64,000 nt of DNA from VAZQ01 sp963817135 (GCA_963817135.1 CAWFNG010000013.1:62001-126000), one strand, 5' to 3'; positions 20,811 to 30,911 are shown, counted from the first letter of the stretch. Notes: generated by a model not told the origin, from the sequence alone. Made by a program: numbers and translations.

Positions 20811-22219
20811 AGTTGCCGCGTGAGATCGGTCCCATCCACTTTGTCGGCATCGGCGGCATCGGCATGAGCGGAATTGCCGAGGTTCTGATCAATCTCGGCT
20901 ACACCGTGCAGGGCTCTGACGCTTCCGACAATGCCAATGTGAAGCGCCTGCGCGACAAAGGTGCCAAAATATCGCTCGGCCATTCGGCAAGCGCCCTCGG
21001 CGAGGCCGCGGTGCTGGTCGTATCGACTGCCATCAAGCGCGACAATCCGGAACTGGTTGCCGCTCGCGCCAAACGCCTGCCCATTGTTCGGCGCGCCGAA
21101 ATGCTGGCGGAGCTGATGCGCCTCAAGAGCTGCGTGGCCATTGCTGGAACGCACGGGAAGACAACCACCACCTCGCTGGTGGCGGCATTGGTCGATGCAG
21201 GCGGATTTGATCCAACCGTGATCAACGGAGGAATCATCAATGCTTACGGCACCAATGCGCGACTTGGCGCCGGTGACTGGATGGTTGTCGAGGCCGATGA
21301 ATCCGACGGCACTTTCCTCAAGCTTCCGGCCGATATTGCCGTTGTCACCAATGTCGACCCCGAGCACCTCGATCATTTCAAGACCTTCGATGCCGTGCAG
21401 GAAGCTTTCCGTGCCTTTGTCGAGAACGTGCCTTTTTATGGCTTTGCCGTGATGTGCACGGATCATCCGGTGGTGCAAATGCTGGTCGGTCAGATCACCG
21501 ATCGTCGCATCATCACTTATGGAGAGAATCCGCAGGCTGACGTACGCCTGATGCAGCCAGAGCACGCGGATGGACAATCGCGGTTCTCCATCGTTTTCCG
21601 CGACCGCGCCGGCACGCTCGTGCACGAGATCGGCGACCTCAAGCTCCCCATGCCGGGTCGTCATAACGCACTCAATGCTACGGCGGCTATTGCGGTTGCA
21701 CGCGAGCTTGGCATTGACGACAGCCGCATTCGCGACGCGCTCTCGAATTTCGGCGGCGTGCGTCGCCGCTTCACCCGCACCGGCGAATGGAACGGAGTGC
21801 CGATCATCGACGACTATGGCCATCATCCCGTGGAGATCAGCGCCGTGCTGCAGGCTGCGCGAGAAACGAGCAGCGGCCGCGTGATTGCGGTCGTGCAGCC
21901 GCACCGCTACACCCGCCTTGCCGCGCTGTTCGAGCAATTCTCAACCTGCTTTAACGATGCCGACACGGTAATCGTTGCCGACGTCTACCCGGCCGGCGAA
22001 GCGCCTATTCCGGGCGCTGATCGCGACGCTTTGGTGCAAGGCTTGCGGGCGCATGGCCATCGCCAGGCGGTTGCGCTCGATCGACCGCAGGATCTCGCGC
22101 GCATGGTCAAGCGGCTGGCGCAGCCGGGAGACATCGTCGTCTGTCTCGGCGCAGGCAACATCACGCAATGGGCTTACGCGCTACCGGATGAACTTGCCGC
22201 ACTTGGAGCGGTGGCGTGA
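20807..22219 (+). CDS. murC: UDP-N-acetylmuramate:L-alanine ligase
   Basis: The first Mur ligase of the stem peptide pathway, 470 residues. The Rossmann-like N terminus HFVGIGGIGMSGIAEVL, the ATP loop AIAGTHGKTTTTSLVAAL near residue 110, VEADESDGTFLKL and DDYGHHPVEI are all present. It starts within the murG stop and ends 43 bases before the probable murB start. It is intact. Confidence 0.97.
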   Translation: MKLPREIGPIHFVGIGGIGMSGIAEVLINLGYTVQGSDASDNANVKRLRDKGAKISLGHSASALGEAAVLVVSTAIKRDNPELVAARAKRLPIVRRAEMLAELMRLKSCVAIAGTHGKTTTTSLVAALVDAGGFDPTVINGGIINAYGTNARLGAGDWMVVEADESDGTFLKLPADIAVVTNVDPEHLDHFKTFDAVQEAFRAFVENVPFYGFAVMCTDHPVVQMLVGQITDRRIITYGENPQADVRLMQPEHADGQSRFSIVFRDRAGTLVHEIGDLKLPMPGRHNALNATAAIAVARELGIDDSRIRDALSNFGGVRRRFTRTGEWNGVPIIDDYGHHPVEISAVLQAARETSSGRVIAVVQPHRYTRLAALFEQFSTCFNDADTVIVADVYPAGEAPIPGADRDALVQGLRAHGHRQAVALDRPQDLARMVKRLAQPGDIVVCLGAGNITQWAYALPDELAALGAVA

Positions 22220-22262
22220 AGCTCGCGTCATCGCTGCTGCCCGCAGACGATGCAGGTCCGGC

Positions 22263-23183
22263 ATGATCGAAGAGCAAACCGCTGCAGGCCTCAAGGCGAG
22301 CATGCCGGCAGTTCGTGGTCGGCTCCTTGCCGACCAGCCGCTCGCGGAATTCACCTGGTTCCGTGTCGGCGGACCGGCGCAGATGTTATTCCTGCCGGAA
22401 GACGAAGCCGATTTGGCGTTGTTCCTGGCAAACTTGCCCGATGAGATTCCCATAACCGTAATCGGGCTGGGCTCGAATTTGATCGTTCGCGACGGCGGCG
22501 TGCCAGGTATCGTCATTCGGTTGGGCCGCGGCTTCGGCGAAATCACGGTTGAGCGCGAAAACCGCATTCGTGTAGGAGCGGCGGTGCCGGATGTGAAGGT
22601 CAGCCGCCTCGCCCACGAGGCCGCAATCTCCGGTCTTGCATTTTTCCGCGGCATACCGGGCGCAATCGGCGGAGCCTTGCGCATGAACGGGGGCGCCTAT
22701 GGTCGGGAAACAAAAGACGTCCTCATTGAAGCACGCGGCGTCGACCGCAAGGGTCGCGTGTGCGTCTTTGCAAACAGCGAGATGCTTTTCAGTTATCGTC
22801 ATTGCGGTGTGTCCGATGACATCGTCTTCACTCAGGCCCTGTTTCAGGGCGCCCCGGGAGATGCGGACGTGATCGCTGGGGAAATGGACCAGATCACGCA
22901 ATCACGGGAGAGCACGCAGCCGATCAAGAGCCGTACCGGCGGCTCGACCTTCAAGAACCCTCCCGGGGCCAAGGCGTGGCAGCTGATAGATCAAGCCGGA
23001 TGTCGCGGATTGCAACTCGGTAACGCGCAAGTCTCAGAGATGCACTGCAATTTTCTGATTAATCTCGGCGGCGCCACTGCCGCCGACATCGAGAATTTGG
23101 GCGAGACCGTGCGCGAGCGCGTGCAGGAGCATTCCGGAGTTGCGCTTGAATGGGAAATCAAGCGCATCGGGGTGGCGAAATAG
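22263..23183 (+). CDS. murB: UDP-N-acetylenolpyruvoylglucosamine reductase
   Basis: An FAD enzyme reducing enolpyruvyl-UDP-GlcNAc to UDP-MurNAc with NADPH. The 306-residue protein contains TWFRVGGPAQMLFLP, GLGSNLIVRDGGVPG (FAD-binding), GIPGAIGGALRMNGGAYG and a C-terminal SGSTFKNP-like block (RTGGSTFKNPPGAKAWQLID) with the conserved Ser. The compact size suits the type I enzyme of alphaproteobacteria. ATG 22263 is preceded by AGGT; the frame stays open far upstream inside murC, so the start is chosen by homology. Confidence 0.94.
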   Translation: MIEEQTAAGLKASMPAVRGRLLADQPLAEFTWFRVGGPAQMLFLPEDEADLALFLANLPDEIPITVIGLGSNLIVRDGGVPGIVIRLGRGFGEITVERENRIRVGAAVPDVKVSRLAHEAAISGLAFFRGIPGAIGGALRMNGGAYGRETKDVLIEARGVDRKGRVCVFANSEMLFSYRHCGVSDDIVFTQALFQGAPGDADVIAGEMDQITQSRESTQPIKSRTGGSTFKNPPGAKAWQLIDQAGCRGLQLGNAQVSEMHCNFLINLGGATAADIENLGETVRERVQEHSGVALEWEIKRIGVAK

Positions 23184-24383
23184 CAGCCGCAAGCCAACCC
23201 ATTCTGATTGTCGGCGGTGGGCTCGGCGGAACTCACCGCCGCGCTTGCGCTTGCGCGCCGCGGCTGGAGGGTTCGCGTCCTTGAGGGTGCACCCGAGTTC
23301 GGTGCCATCGGCTACGGTATCCAATTCGGCCCAAACGTCTTCCATGTGCTCAATCGCATCGGCGTGGCCGAGGACATTCTCGAATTGGCGGATTGTCCTT
23401 CGGCTGTGGTAATGCTCGATGCCTTTACCGGCTCCGAAGTCACCCGGGTTGCGACCGGAGCCTCCTTTCGCCGCCGTTTCAAGTACCCTTACATCATTAT
23501 TCATCGTATCGACTTGCATCAGCTGTTGCTCAACGCGTGCCAGTGGAGGAAGGAAATCGAGCTCGTCCCGGACGCCATGGTTGCGGGCTTCGCCGAGAAC
23601 CGCGACCAGGTAATCGTAGGGACAGAAGACGGACGAGAATTCACCGGCATCGCGCTCATCGGAGCCGACAGCGTGCGCTCGCGCATTCGTTCCCAGCTTA
23701 TCGGCGACGGAGAGCCGCGGCAAAACGGGTTCGTTGCTCACCGCACCATCGTCCCAATGGCAGCCGTTAAGGCCGAGGTCCCGCGTGATCGGGTCGTGCT
23801 CTGGGCCGGACCGGGATTTCACATCGTTCATTATCCACTGCGGCATGGGACGTTATTTAACATCGTGGCGGTGTTTCGCACCTCGACCCATGCGGAGCGC
23901 GGCGACACGGCTGGATATCGACGAGAGCTGCAGCACACCTATCGCTCCGCTCATCCGGCCATACAGGCGCTGCTCGCAATGATGGACCTCGAGCGCCGCT
24001 GGGCGGTAGGCGACCGCGATCCCATTCGCCGTTGGCACAAGAACAGGGTCGTGCTCATAGGGGATGCCGCGCATCCGACGCTGCAATCGCTCGCGCAAGG
24101 CGCCTGTATGGCAATCGAAGACGGGCTATGTCTCGCCGAATTGATTCACGCGACGGGCGGCGACTTTGCGCAGGCATTCCAGACTTTTGCGGCGGCACGC
24201 TATCTGCGCACGGCGCGCGTGACGCTGGAATCCCGCTACATTTGGGACGTTTACCATGCGGAAGGCATTGCTCGCGAAGTATTCTGGCAGGCCCTCGGCG
24301 AACGATCGGAGCAGGACGTGTTCCAGTGCCTTGCCTGGCTATATGATGGATTTTCGCTTCCGACTGATTCCCGTTCCGCCTGA
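23150..24383 (+). CDS. FAD-dependent aromatic monooxygenase, 3-hydroxybenzoate 6-hydroxylase-like (frameshifted)
   Basis: A class A flavoprotein hydroxylase. From ATG 23150, overlapping murB, the frame gives PILIVGGGLGG, the FAD Rossmann motif, then must shift by one base at the AA of 23230-23231 to continue LTAALALARRGWRVRVLE. Later blocks IGADSVRSRIR (DG-like motif region) and VVLIGDAAHPTLQSLAQGACMAIED (GD motif) are clear. Relatives hydroxylate salicylate or 3-hydroxybenzoate with NAD(P)H. It has nothing to do with wall synthesis and sits where most relatives have murB directly followed by ddl. Whether the indel is real or technical is unknown. Confidence 0.75.
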
Positions 24384-24451
24384 TATTCTGACGAGGGACG
24401 CATTCTTATATCGATAAACCACCCTGCGAATCGGAGTTCGGGGTCGCCGGC

Positions 24452-25372
24452 ATGAAAAAGCACGTTGCCGTTCTTATGGGGGGTTGGTCGGCGGAGCGGG
24501 AAATTTCGCTGCGGTCCGGCAAGGCCTGCGGCGAGGCGCTTTCCCGTCTGGGGTATCAAGTAACTCGCATCGATGTCGGTCGTGACATCGCCGCGGTGTT
24601 GGCGACCGTCAAGCCCGACGCCGCCCTCAACGTGTTGCATGGTCGGCCCGGAGAGGACGGCACCCTGCAAGGCATTTTGGAGATTCTGGCGATTCCGTAC
24701 ACTCATTCCGGGGTCATGGCCTCTGCCGTCGCCATGCAGAAAGAGGTTGCCAAAACCCTGTTTCGCGCTGCCGGCGTGCCGGTAGCCGACGCCATCGTGG
24801 CCTCGCGCTTCGAAGTGGCCAAACGCCACATGTTGCCGCCGCCTTATGTAATCAAGCCGCTGGCCGAGGGCTCAAGCGTCGGCGTTTTTATTATTGGCGC
24901 CGACCACCGCCACCCGCCGCAGGAACTCACCCGCCATGACTGGCCCTATGGGGAGCTGCTGATGGTCGAAAATTACATTCCCGGCAAGGAGTTGACCTGC
25001 GCGGTGCGCGGCGATGAGGCGCTCGGGGTGATCGAAATCGTGCCAACGGTACGCTTTTACGACTACGAGGCCAAATATGCCCCGGGCGGCTCAAAACATC
25101 TTTTGCCTGCTCAGATTTCACCGTTTGTTTACCAAGAGGTCCGCAGACTAGCACTGGCGGCGCATCGCGCGCTGGGCTGCCGGGGCGTGAGCCGTGCGGA
25201 CTTCCGTTACGACGATCGCACCGATAGGCCGGGGGGAATTTTTTGCCTCGAGGTCAACACACAGCCCGGCATGACCGAGACGTCGCTCGTGCCCGAGCTC
25301 GCTGCGCATGCGGGCATCACGTTCGATGAGCTGGTGCAATGGATGATCGAGGACGCCTCGCTCAACCGCTGA
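24452..25372 (+). CDS. ddl: D-alanine:D-alanine ligase
   Basis: An ATP-grasp ligase of 306 residues making the D-Ala-D-Ala that MurF uses. The N terminus VAVLMGGWSAEREISLRSG, the Glu and Ser of that motif, then YVIKPLAEGSSVGVFII (ATP grasp) and FCLEVNTQPGMTETSLVPE (metal and substrate binding) are as expected. It starts 68 bases after the monooxygenase gene and overlaps ftsQ by 34 bases, so expression with ftsQ is probably coupled. Confidence 0.95.
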   Translation: MKKHVAVLMGGWSAEREISLRSGKACGEALSRLGYQVTRIDVGRDIAAVLATVKPDAALNVLHGRPGEDGTLQGILEILAIPYTHSGVMASAVAMQKEVAKTLFRAAGVPVADAIVASRFEVAKRHMLPPPYVIKPLAEGSSVGVFIIGADHRHPPQELTRHDWPYGELLMVENYIPGKELTCAVRGDEALGVIEIVPTVRFYDYEAKYAPGGSKHLLPAQISPFVYQEVRRLALAAHRALGCRGVSRADFRYDDRTDRPGGIFCLEVNTQPGMTETSLVPELAAHAGITFDELVQWMIEDASLNR

Positions 25373-26301
25373 AGGGGATCACGCGATGGCGTTTCTCTGC
25401 TCGCGAATCTGCGCGTCCGATCTCGACTGAGTCTCCTGCGGCGCGATCCGCGCTGCGCCCGTTCGCCGCAATGGAGCGCTGGGCATTGCGCCTCGCTGCG
25501 CGCTTGCCGCGCGGGGCAGGCCTTGCAGCCACGGTGGTGGTAATCCTCGCCAGTGTTGGCTACGGCGTGGCCAAGGGAGATCACCTGCCGGTCATCATCG
25601 ATGCCTTCAAAGCCGCTCGTGACGGGATTGCCAATACCGCGGGGTTGGGGATTGCGACGATTACGCTCGCCGGCAATCATCACGTCAGTCGCGAGGAAGT
25701 CCTGGCGATTGCTGGCATTACCGGCAGCAGTTCGCTGCCGTTTCTCGATGTTGTCGACGCGCGCGAGCGGCTGAAATCCAGCCCATGGATCGCAGATGCC
25801 ACTGTACTCAAACTTTATCCGCGAGAGCTGCAGATCACGATCAAGGAGCGTGCGGCCTTCGCCATCTGGCAGAAGGACAGCCGAGTATCGGTCATAGCTG
25901 ATGACGGAACGGTGCTTGAGCCTTATGTGGCGCCTCGACTGATTCGGCTCCCTTTGGTGGTAGGCCAGGGCGCGGCGGGCAAGGCCAGAGAATTTCTCGC
26001 CGTGCTCGAACGCTTTCCCACGATTGCTGATTTTGTCTGGGCGTCTGTTCTCGTCAGCGACCGGCGTTGGAATCTGCGTCTGAAAAATGGCGTAGAGGTG
26101 CGCTTGCCGGAAACCGAACTTGCTGCCGCATTGAACAGGTTGCTGCTGCTCGATCGCGAGAAGAACCTGATCCGCCGTGACATTACGGTGATCGATCTGA
26201 GATTGCCCGATCGCGTGACCGTTCGGCTATCTGATGCCGCCGCTCAAGCGCGCATCGACGCGCTCAAAGACAAGTTAAAGAAAAAAGCGGGAAACGCATG
26301 A
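25339..26301 (+). CDS. ftsQ: Cell division protein FtsQ
   Basis: Bitopic division protein of 320 residues: an N-terminal cytoplasmic segment, one transmembrane helix (GLAATVVVILASVGYGVA, about residues 57-74), a POTRA domain (ITLAGNHHVSREEVLAIAGI to PRELQITIKERAAFAIW) and the FtsQ beta domain (AEFVW-like FVWASVLVSDRRWNLRL). It recruits FtsLB and controls FtsWI. ATG 25339 gives the usual long cytoplasmic tail; the start could be later. It overlaps ddl and, by four bases, ftsA. Confidence 0.93.
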   Translation: MDDRGRLAQPLKGITRWRFSARESARPISTESPAARSALRPFAAMERWALRLAARLPRGAGLAATVVVILASVGYGVAKGDHLPVIIDAFKAARDGIANTAGLGIATITLAGNHHVSREEVLAIAGITGSSSLPFLDVVDARERLKSSPWIADATVLKLYPRELQITIKERAAFAIWQKDSRVSVIADDGTVLEPYVAPRLIRLPLVVGQGAAGKAREFLAVLERFPTIADFVWASVLVSDRRWNLRLKNGVEVRLPETELAAALNRLLLLDREKNLIRRDITVIDLRLPDRVTVRLSDAAAQARIDALKDKLKKKAGNA

Positions 26302-27617
26302 GCGCCCTCCAGCTAGGCCTCACTCCGAAAATGAAGCCGCTGCCGCAAAAGCGTTCGGTGCTGGTCGCCGCGCTGGATATCGGGACCAGCAAAATCGTCT
26401 GTCTGATCGGCCGCCTGAGACCCAGGCGATCCGATGATCTACCCCTCGGGCGCAGCCATTCTGTCGATGTAATTGGATTTGGCCACACGCTCGCGCGCGG
26501 CATCAAGGCGGGGGGCGTAATCGATTTGAAGGAAGCCGAGAGCGCCATCCGGCAATGCGCCGATATTGCCGAGCGCATGGCGAAAATGCAGCTCCAGTCG
26601 GTCATTGTTTCAGTATCGGCCGGCCGGCCCGCAAGCGAGCTGATTTCAGCTTCGGTCGACCTGGTCGGCTCGAGCATCGGCGAGCGCGATATCGCTCGCG
26701 TGCTTACCGCCGGCAGCCGCCATTCCGTGCGCGCCGGACGCGCCGTATTGCATTCGCTGCCAATCGGCTACGTCGTCGATGACACATCCGGGGTGCGTGA
26801 TCCGCGCGGCATGCTGGCCTCCAGGTTCGGCATCGACATGCATGTGGTGACCACCGACGTATCGGTCGCTCGAAATCTTATGCTTGCCGTCGAGCGCTGC
26901 CACATCGATGTGGAGGCCATGGTGATGAGTTCCTACGTCGCCGGGCTCTCCGTGCTTGCCGATGACGAGGCGGATCTCGGCGCCGCCGTGATCGACATGG
27001 GTGCGGGCACCACCACAGTTGCGGTCTTTATCGGCGGTCAATTCGTGCATGCTGACGGGTTCGCCCTGGGCGGCCGGCACGTAACGCTCGATCTCGCGCG
27101 CGGTCTCAATGCGCGTGTTGCCGATGCTGAGCGCATCAAGACGCTTTACGGCGGCGTGCTCAGCGGCGGCTCCGATGAGCGCGACATGATCGCGGTCCCT
27201 GCTGTTGAAGGCGACGGCTCGGACGCTCCGCAGTTTTTCTCGCGCGCAAGTCTGGTTCGCTTCGTCAAGCCGCGGGTCGAGGAAATATTGGAAACCGTGC
27301 GCACGCGGCTTGCAGGCTCGCCGTTTGCAGCCGAATCGCGCGCCCGCGTCATTCTCACCGGCGGCGCCAGTCAACTGCCGGGGCTTGCCGAGTTGGCAGT
27401 GCAGATTTTCGGCCGTCCGGTTCGAATTGGACGGCCAATCGGCATTTCCGGGCTGCCGGATCAGGCTCAAGGGCCGGCTTTTGCGGTTACGGCAGGAATG
27501 CTGGTCTATCCGCAAGCGGCCCATCATGAGTATTTCGAACCGCGAAAAACGCGGCACTCGCTAACAGGTGGCGGCTATATCGCACGGGTCGGACGATGGC
27601 TGCGCGAGAGCTTCTGA
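26298..27617 (+). CDS. ftsA: Cell division protein FtsA
   Basis: An actin-like ATPase that tethers FtsZ filaments to the membrane. The 439-residue protein has the phosphate-1 motif AALDIGTSKIVCLIGRL near residue 28, a 1C domain, phosphate-2 GAAVIDMGAGTTTVAVF and the adenosine motif VILTGGASQLPGL. The C terminus ARVGRWLRESF is an amphipathic membrane-targeting helix. It is 75 bases before ftsZ. Confidence 0.96.
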   Translation: MSALQLGLTPKMKPLPQKRSVLVAALDIGTSKIVCLIGRLRPRRSDDLPLGRSHSVDVIGFGHTLARGIKAGGVIDLKEAESAIRQCADIAERMAKMQLQSVIVSVSAGRPASELISASVDLVGSSIGERDIARVLTAGSRHSVRAGRAVLHSLPIGYVVDDTSGVRDPRGMLASRFGIDMHVVTTDVSVARNLMLAVERCHIDVEAMVMSSYVAGLSVLADDEADLGAAVIDMGAGTTTVAVFIGGQFVHADGFALGGRHVTLDLARGLNARVADAERIKTLYGGVLSGGSDERDMIAVPAVEGDGSDAPQFFSRASLVRFVKPRVEEILETVRTRLAGSPFAAESRARVILTGGASQLPGLAELAVQIFGRPVRIGRPIGISGLPDQAQGPAFAVTAGMLVYPQAAHHEYFEPRKTRHSLTGGGYIARVGRWLRESF

Positions 27618-27692
27618 TGACTCGAAACAACCCATCGGCCGGTGGCGGACCGGCACGACCCGGCGGTGATTTCCGCGTATGAAGAGGCAAAT

Positions 27693-29420
27693 ATGAGCAT
27701 CAATCTGAAGATTCCCGACATCCGTGAGCTCAAGCCGCGGATTACCGTGTTCGGGACTGGCGGTGCCGGCGGCAACGCCGTCAACAACATGATCGCAAGC
27801 GGGCTGCAAGGCGTGGACTTTGTGGTCGCCAATACCGACGCACAAGCCCTCACGATGTCCAAGGCCGAGCGCATCATCCAAATGGGCGTCGCGGTTACTG
27901 AGGGTTTAGGCGCCGGGTCCCAGCCGGAAGTCGGGCGTGCGGCGGCCGAGGAAGTCATCGATGAGATCCGCGATCACCTGCAGGGCGCCCATATGGTGTT
28001 CGTGACCGCCGGCATGGGCGGCGGAACCGGTACGGGTGCAGCCCCTGTCGTCGCGCGATGCGCAAAAGAGGCGGGCATACTCACCGTCGGTGTCGTGACC
28101 AAACCATTCCATTTCGAAGGGGTGCGCAGGATGCGGGTTGCCGAAGCCGGCATCAGCGAACTGCACAAGGTGGTCGACACTCTTCTTATCATCCCGAACC
28201 AGAACCTGTTCCGGGTGGCGAACGAGAACACCACCTTCGCCGACGCATTCGCAATGGCGGACCAGGTGCTCTATTCCGGCGTCGCCTGCATCACCGACCT
28301 GATGGTCAAAGAGGGCCTGATCAATCTCGACTTTGCCGACGTGCGTGCGGTGATGCGAGAAATGGGCAAGGCGATGATGGGGACCGGCGAAGCTTCCGGC
28401 GAAAAGCGCGCTCTGTCGGCCGCCGAAGCAGCCATTTCCAATCCCCTCATCGACGACGCTTCGATGAAGGGGGCAAAGGGGCTTCTGATATCAATCACCG
28501 GAGGCAAGGACCTTAAGCTCTACGAGGTTGACGAAGCCGCGACCCGCATCCGCGAAGAAGTCGATCAGGATGCTAACATCATCGTGGGAGCAACATTCGA
28601 CGAGGCGCTTGAAGGACTTATCCGCGTCTCGGTCGTGGCGACCGGCATCGATCAGGCGGCGCTGTCACGCCCGGTTTCGGCGCCGGAAGCGCGTATTGCA
28701 GAACTCACGCAAAAGCTGCGCGCTGATCAAATTCGTACCGAGCAGCAGCGCACCACTTCGGATCGGGTGGAACGCAACGCATCGCAGGTGCCTCAGGCCA
28801 TCCCGGCGATGGCGCCGCAGCTTACGGCTGACGCAATTGGATCCGCTGCGAAAGCTGCGGTCGCGGCCGCGGTTCTGGGCGAGGACGTGACTATTCGTCC
28901 TATCCCACCGAAACCTTCGTTGTTTCCTGAGCCGCCGTCAGGGTTGGTGGTGGAGGAGCCTACTCCCAACACCTTTATCCCCCCGGCACCCGAGCGAACA
29001 GCGAGCCGGCCGCGCCGGATGCCCTCCATCGACGAGTTGCCCCGTCCGGCGCAAGCCGAGTTGCGCGCTCAACGCGGTGAGGACACGGAAATCGAACATC
29101 CCGAGAAGCGCAAAGGGGGCCTCCTGCGTCGCCTTGCGGCAGTAGGCCTCGGCCGACGGGACGAAGATGACCGTGACAATGGCACAGCAAATATCCGGCC
29201 GGTCCGGCCAATGCCTCGACCTGCGGAACGGCCCTCTGCGGGCCCGCCGCGGCCCCCTATCCCTGCAAGCGCGGGGCGCGGTCCGGAGCCGGTTTCCGAA
29301 TACGCAAGGCGTCCCGCGCACCAAGGACTTGATCCTCTCGGTCGCAAGGCGCCTGTGAATAATGTGACGGACGAAGACCAGCTCGAAATCCCGGCGTTCC
29401 TGCGTCGGCAGGCCAACTGA
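27693..29420 (+). CDS. ftsZ: Cell division GTPase FtsZ
   Basis: The tubulin-like GTPase that forms the Z ring; 575 residues, long because of a Pro/Arg-rich linker of about 230 residues typical of alphaproteobacteria. The N terminus ITVFGTGGAGGNAVNNMI binds GTP, the tubulin signature GGGTGTG is at residues 109-115, and the T7 loop NLDFADVRAVM supplies catalytic Asp residues. The final EIPAFLRRQAN is the conserved peptide that binds FtsA and other partners. ATG 27693 follows a good ribosome site (GAAGAGG). It is the last gene of the cluster. Confidence 0.97.
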   Translation: MSINLKIPDIRELKPRITVFGTGGAGGNAVNNMIASGLQGVDFVVANTDAQALTMSKAERIIQMGVAVTEGLGAGSQPEVGRAAAEEVIDEIRDHLQGAHMVFVTAGMGGGTGTGAAPVVARCAKEAGILTVGVVTKPFHFEGVRRMRVAEAGISELHKVVDTLLIIPNQNLFRVANENTTFADAFAMADQVLYSGVACITDLMVKEGLINLDFADVRAVMREMGKAMMGTGEASGEKRALSAAEAAISNPLIDDASMKGAKGLLISITGGKDLKLYEVDEAATRIREEVDQDANIIVGATFDEALEGLIRVSVVATGIDQAALSRPVSAPEARIAELTQKLRADQIRTEQQRTTSDRVERNASQVPQAIPAMAPQLTADAIGSAAKAAVAAAVLGEDVTIRPIPPKPSLFPEPPSGLVVEEPTPNTFIPPAPERTASRPRRMPSIDELPRPAQAELRAQRGEDTEIEHPEKRKGGLLRRLAAVGLGRRDEDDRDNGTANIRPVRPMPRPAERPSAGPPRPPIPASAGRGPEPVSEYARRPAHQGLDPLGRKAPVNNVTDEDQLEIPAFLRRQAN

Positions 29421-29438
29421 GCCCTCGCACGAGGTAGG

Positions 29439-29470
29439 ATTACGGCCCGGTGGCAGAGCCGGGCCGTAAT
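29439..29470 (+). terminator. Hairpin terminator after ftsZ
   Basis: Perfect 12-bp stem ATTACGGCCCGG / CCGGGCCGTAAT with an 8-base loop, 18 bases after the ftsZ stop. It is followed by GCTATTTGTC, only loosely T-rich. It probably ends the dcw transcript. Confidence 0.7.
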
Positions 29471-29806
29471 GCTATTTGTCAGGTTCGCTAAGTATTTGAC
29501 AAAAAACAATATTTTTTTGCATGACGCAAATTGTTCGACAAGCGGGGAAGCGTGCGGGGGCGGTTTGGCTTCCCAGCCGAGCCGTGTGGCACCCCATTGG
29601 CGGTAACAGTCGGTAAAAAAGCGTGAGTTGGAGTTAACGGCGGCCAACGCTAAGGTTTCCTCAGTGAAGGGGTTTTGTCGGGGGACAGCGGGGCTTCAGC
29701 CTTGCCCGCGGGAACTTTCAATCGTCGCCCTTGGCAGGAATGCGGCCCGGCGTCGCCCCGCACTATCCCCTGGCTGCCCTATGGCGCCAGGAGTGTGGGA
29801 TACGGC
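29471..29806 (+). promoter_or_regulatory. Leader region of lpxC with AT-rich tract
   Basis: The 336 bases between the ftsZ hairpin and lpxC contain a conspicuous AT-rich tract at 29490-29530 with a perfect -35 hexamer TTGACA (29496-29501) followed by A and T runs; the corresponding -10 position (29519-29524, GCATGA) is poor. The rest is GC-rich with no convincing gene. It probably holds the lpxC promoter and a long leader. Confidence 0.4.
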
Positions 29807-30754
29807 ATGAAAATCGCCAGGCAGACGACGCTTCGCGATCATACCGCCTTGTTCGGCGTTGGCGTTCATTCCGGTTTACCCGTCACCCTCACTATTCACC
29901 CTGCAGATGCCGACACCGGCATTCGTTTCATCCGTACGCGGATCGAAGGCGAGCATGATCGGGAGATTCCCGCCGACATGGAGGCGGTGACCGCTACCGA
30001 ATTCGCCACTGTTCTTGGAGATGCCAACGGACCGCTCGTTTCAACTGCCGAGCATGTGCTTGCTGCCCTAGCCGGCCTGGGCGTCGACAACGCCGTGGTC
30101 GAGATCGATGGGCCGGAAGCACCGATCATGGACGGCAGCGCGGGTCCGTTCGTTGCAGCGATCGATCTCGTCGGCATCGAAGTTCTCGATCGGCCGCGCC
30201 GCTACATCAAGGTGCTCAAACCGGTTCGTGTCGCCATGGGCAACGCATACGGGGAACTCGTCCCAAATCCCCGCGGATTTCGCATCGAGGCGGAGGTCGA
30301 TTTTGATCATGTTTTGATCGGGCGACAGTCGCTGGCAATCGATATCAAGCCCGACACATTCCGACGCGATATTGCGCGGGCTCGCACTTTCGGCTTCATG
30401 CGCGATGTGGCTTCCTTGTGGGATTCGGGCTATGCGCTTGGCGCCTCGCTCGAGAACACTCTGGTCATCAGTGAAAACCGCATCCTCAATCCGGAGGGCA
30501 CCCGTTTCCCTGACGAATGCGTTCGCCACAAGTTGCTTGACGCGCTGGGTGATCTGGCATTGGCGGGCGCACCTCTGCTCGCCACCTACCGCTCGCAGCG
30601 GGGCGGCCACAAGCTCAATCATGCGGTGCTGTGCGCGTTGATGAATGACCGCACTGCCTGGGCATACGTCGAAGCCGAACCGTTGCGACCCGTTCGCAGT
30701 TATGCGGAACTTGCCGGACGGATAGCTCCGGCATTTGCCCCCGAAATCTCCTGA
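29807..30754 (+). CDS. lpxC: UDP-3-O-acyl-N-acetylglucosamine deacetylase
   Basis: The committed step of lipid A synthesis: zinc-dependent removal of acetate from UDP-3-O-acyl-GlcNAc. The 315-residue protein shows STAEHVLAAL with the catalytic Glu82 and zinc ligand His83, and a second zinc site HKLLDALGDLAL (His and Asp). QTTLRDHTALFGVGVHSG is the usual N terminus, supporting ATG 29807; no close ribosome site is obvious. Following ftsZ is the usual place in proteobacteria. Confidence 0.96.
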   Translation: MKIARQTTLRDHTALFGVGVHSGLPVTLTIHPADADTGIRFIRTRIEGEHDREIPADMEAVTATEFATVLGDANGPLVSTAEHVLAALAGLGVDNAVVEIDGPEAPIMDGSAGPFVAAIDLVGIEVLDRPRRYIKVLKPVRVAMGNAYGELVPNPRGFRIEAEVDFDHVLIGRQSLAIDIKPDTFRRDIARARTFGFMRDVASLWDSGYALGASLENTLVISENRILNPEGTRFPDECVRHKLLDALGDLALAGAPLLATYRSQRGGHKLNHAVLCALMNDRTAWAYVEAEPLRPVRSYAELAGRIAPAFAPEIS

Positions 30755-30911
30755 TCTGACGAGGCATGCGGCAGTCGAATCCGCCACATTCCCGGCGGAA
30801 TGTCGGCCTAATTTTTATGCGCCGGCAGAGGGGCTTTATCCGGCAGGGCAGGGGGAGCGATCAGGACGGCAGCCGTCTGATTTCGGCTCGGCCGCACGAT
30901 TTCGTTAATTC

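Noticed and set aside
20585..21937. Minus-strand open frame of 450 codons across murG and murC
   Set aside because: Antisense to conserved Mur enzymes with intact motifs; no family features.
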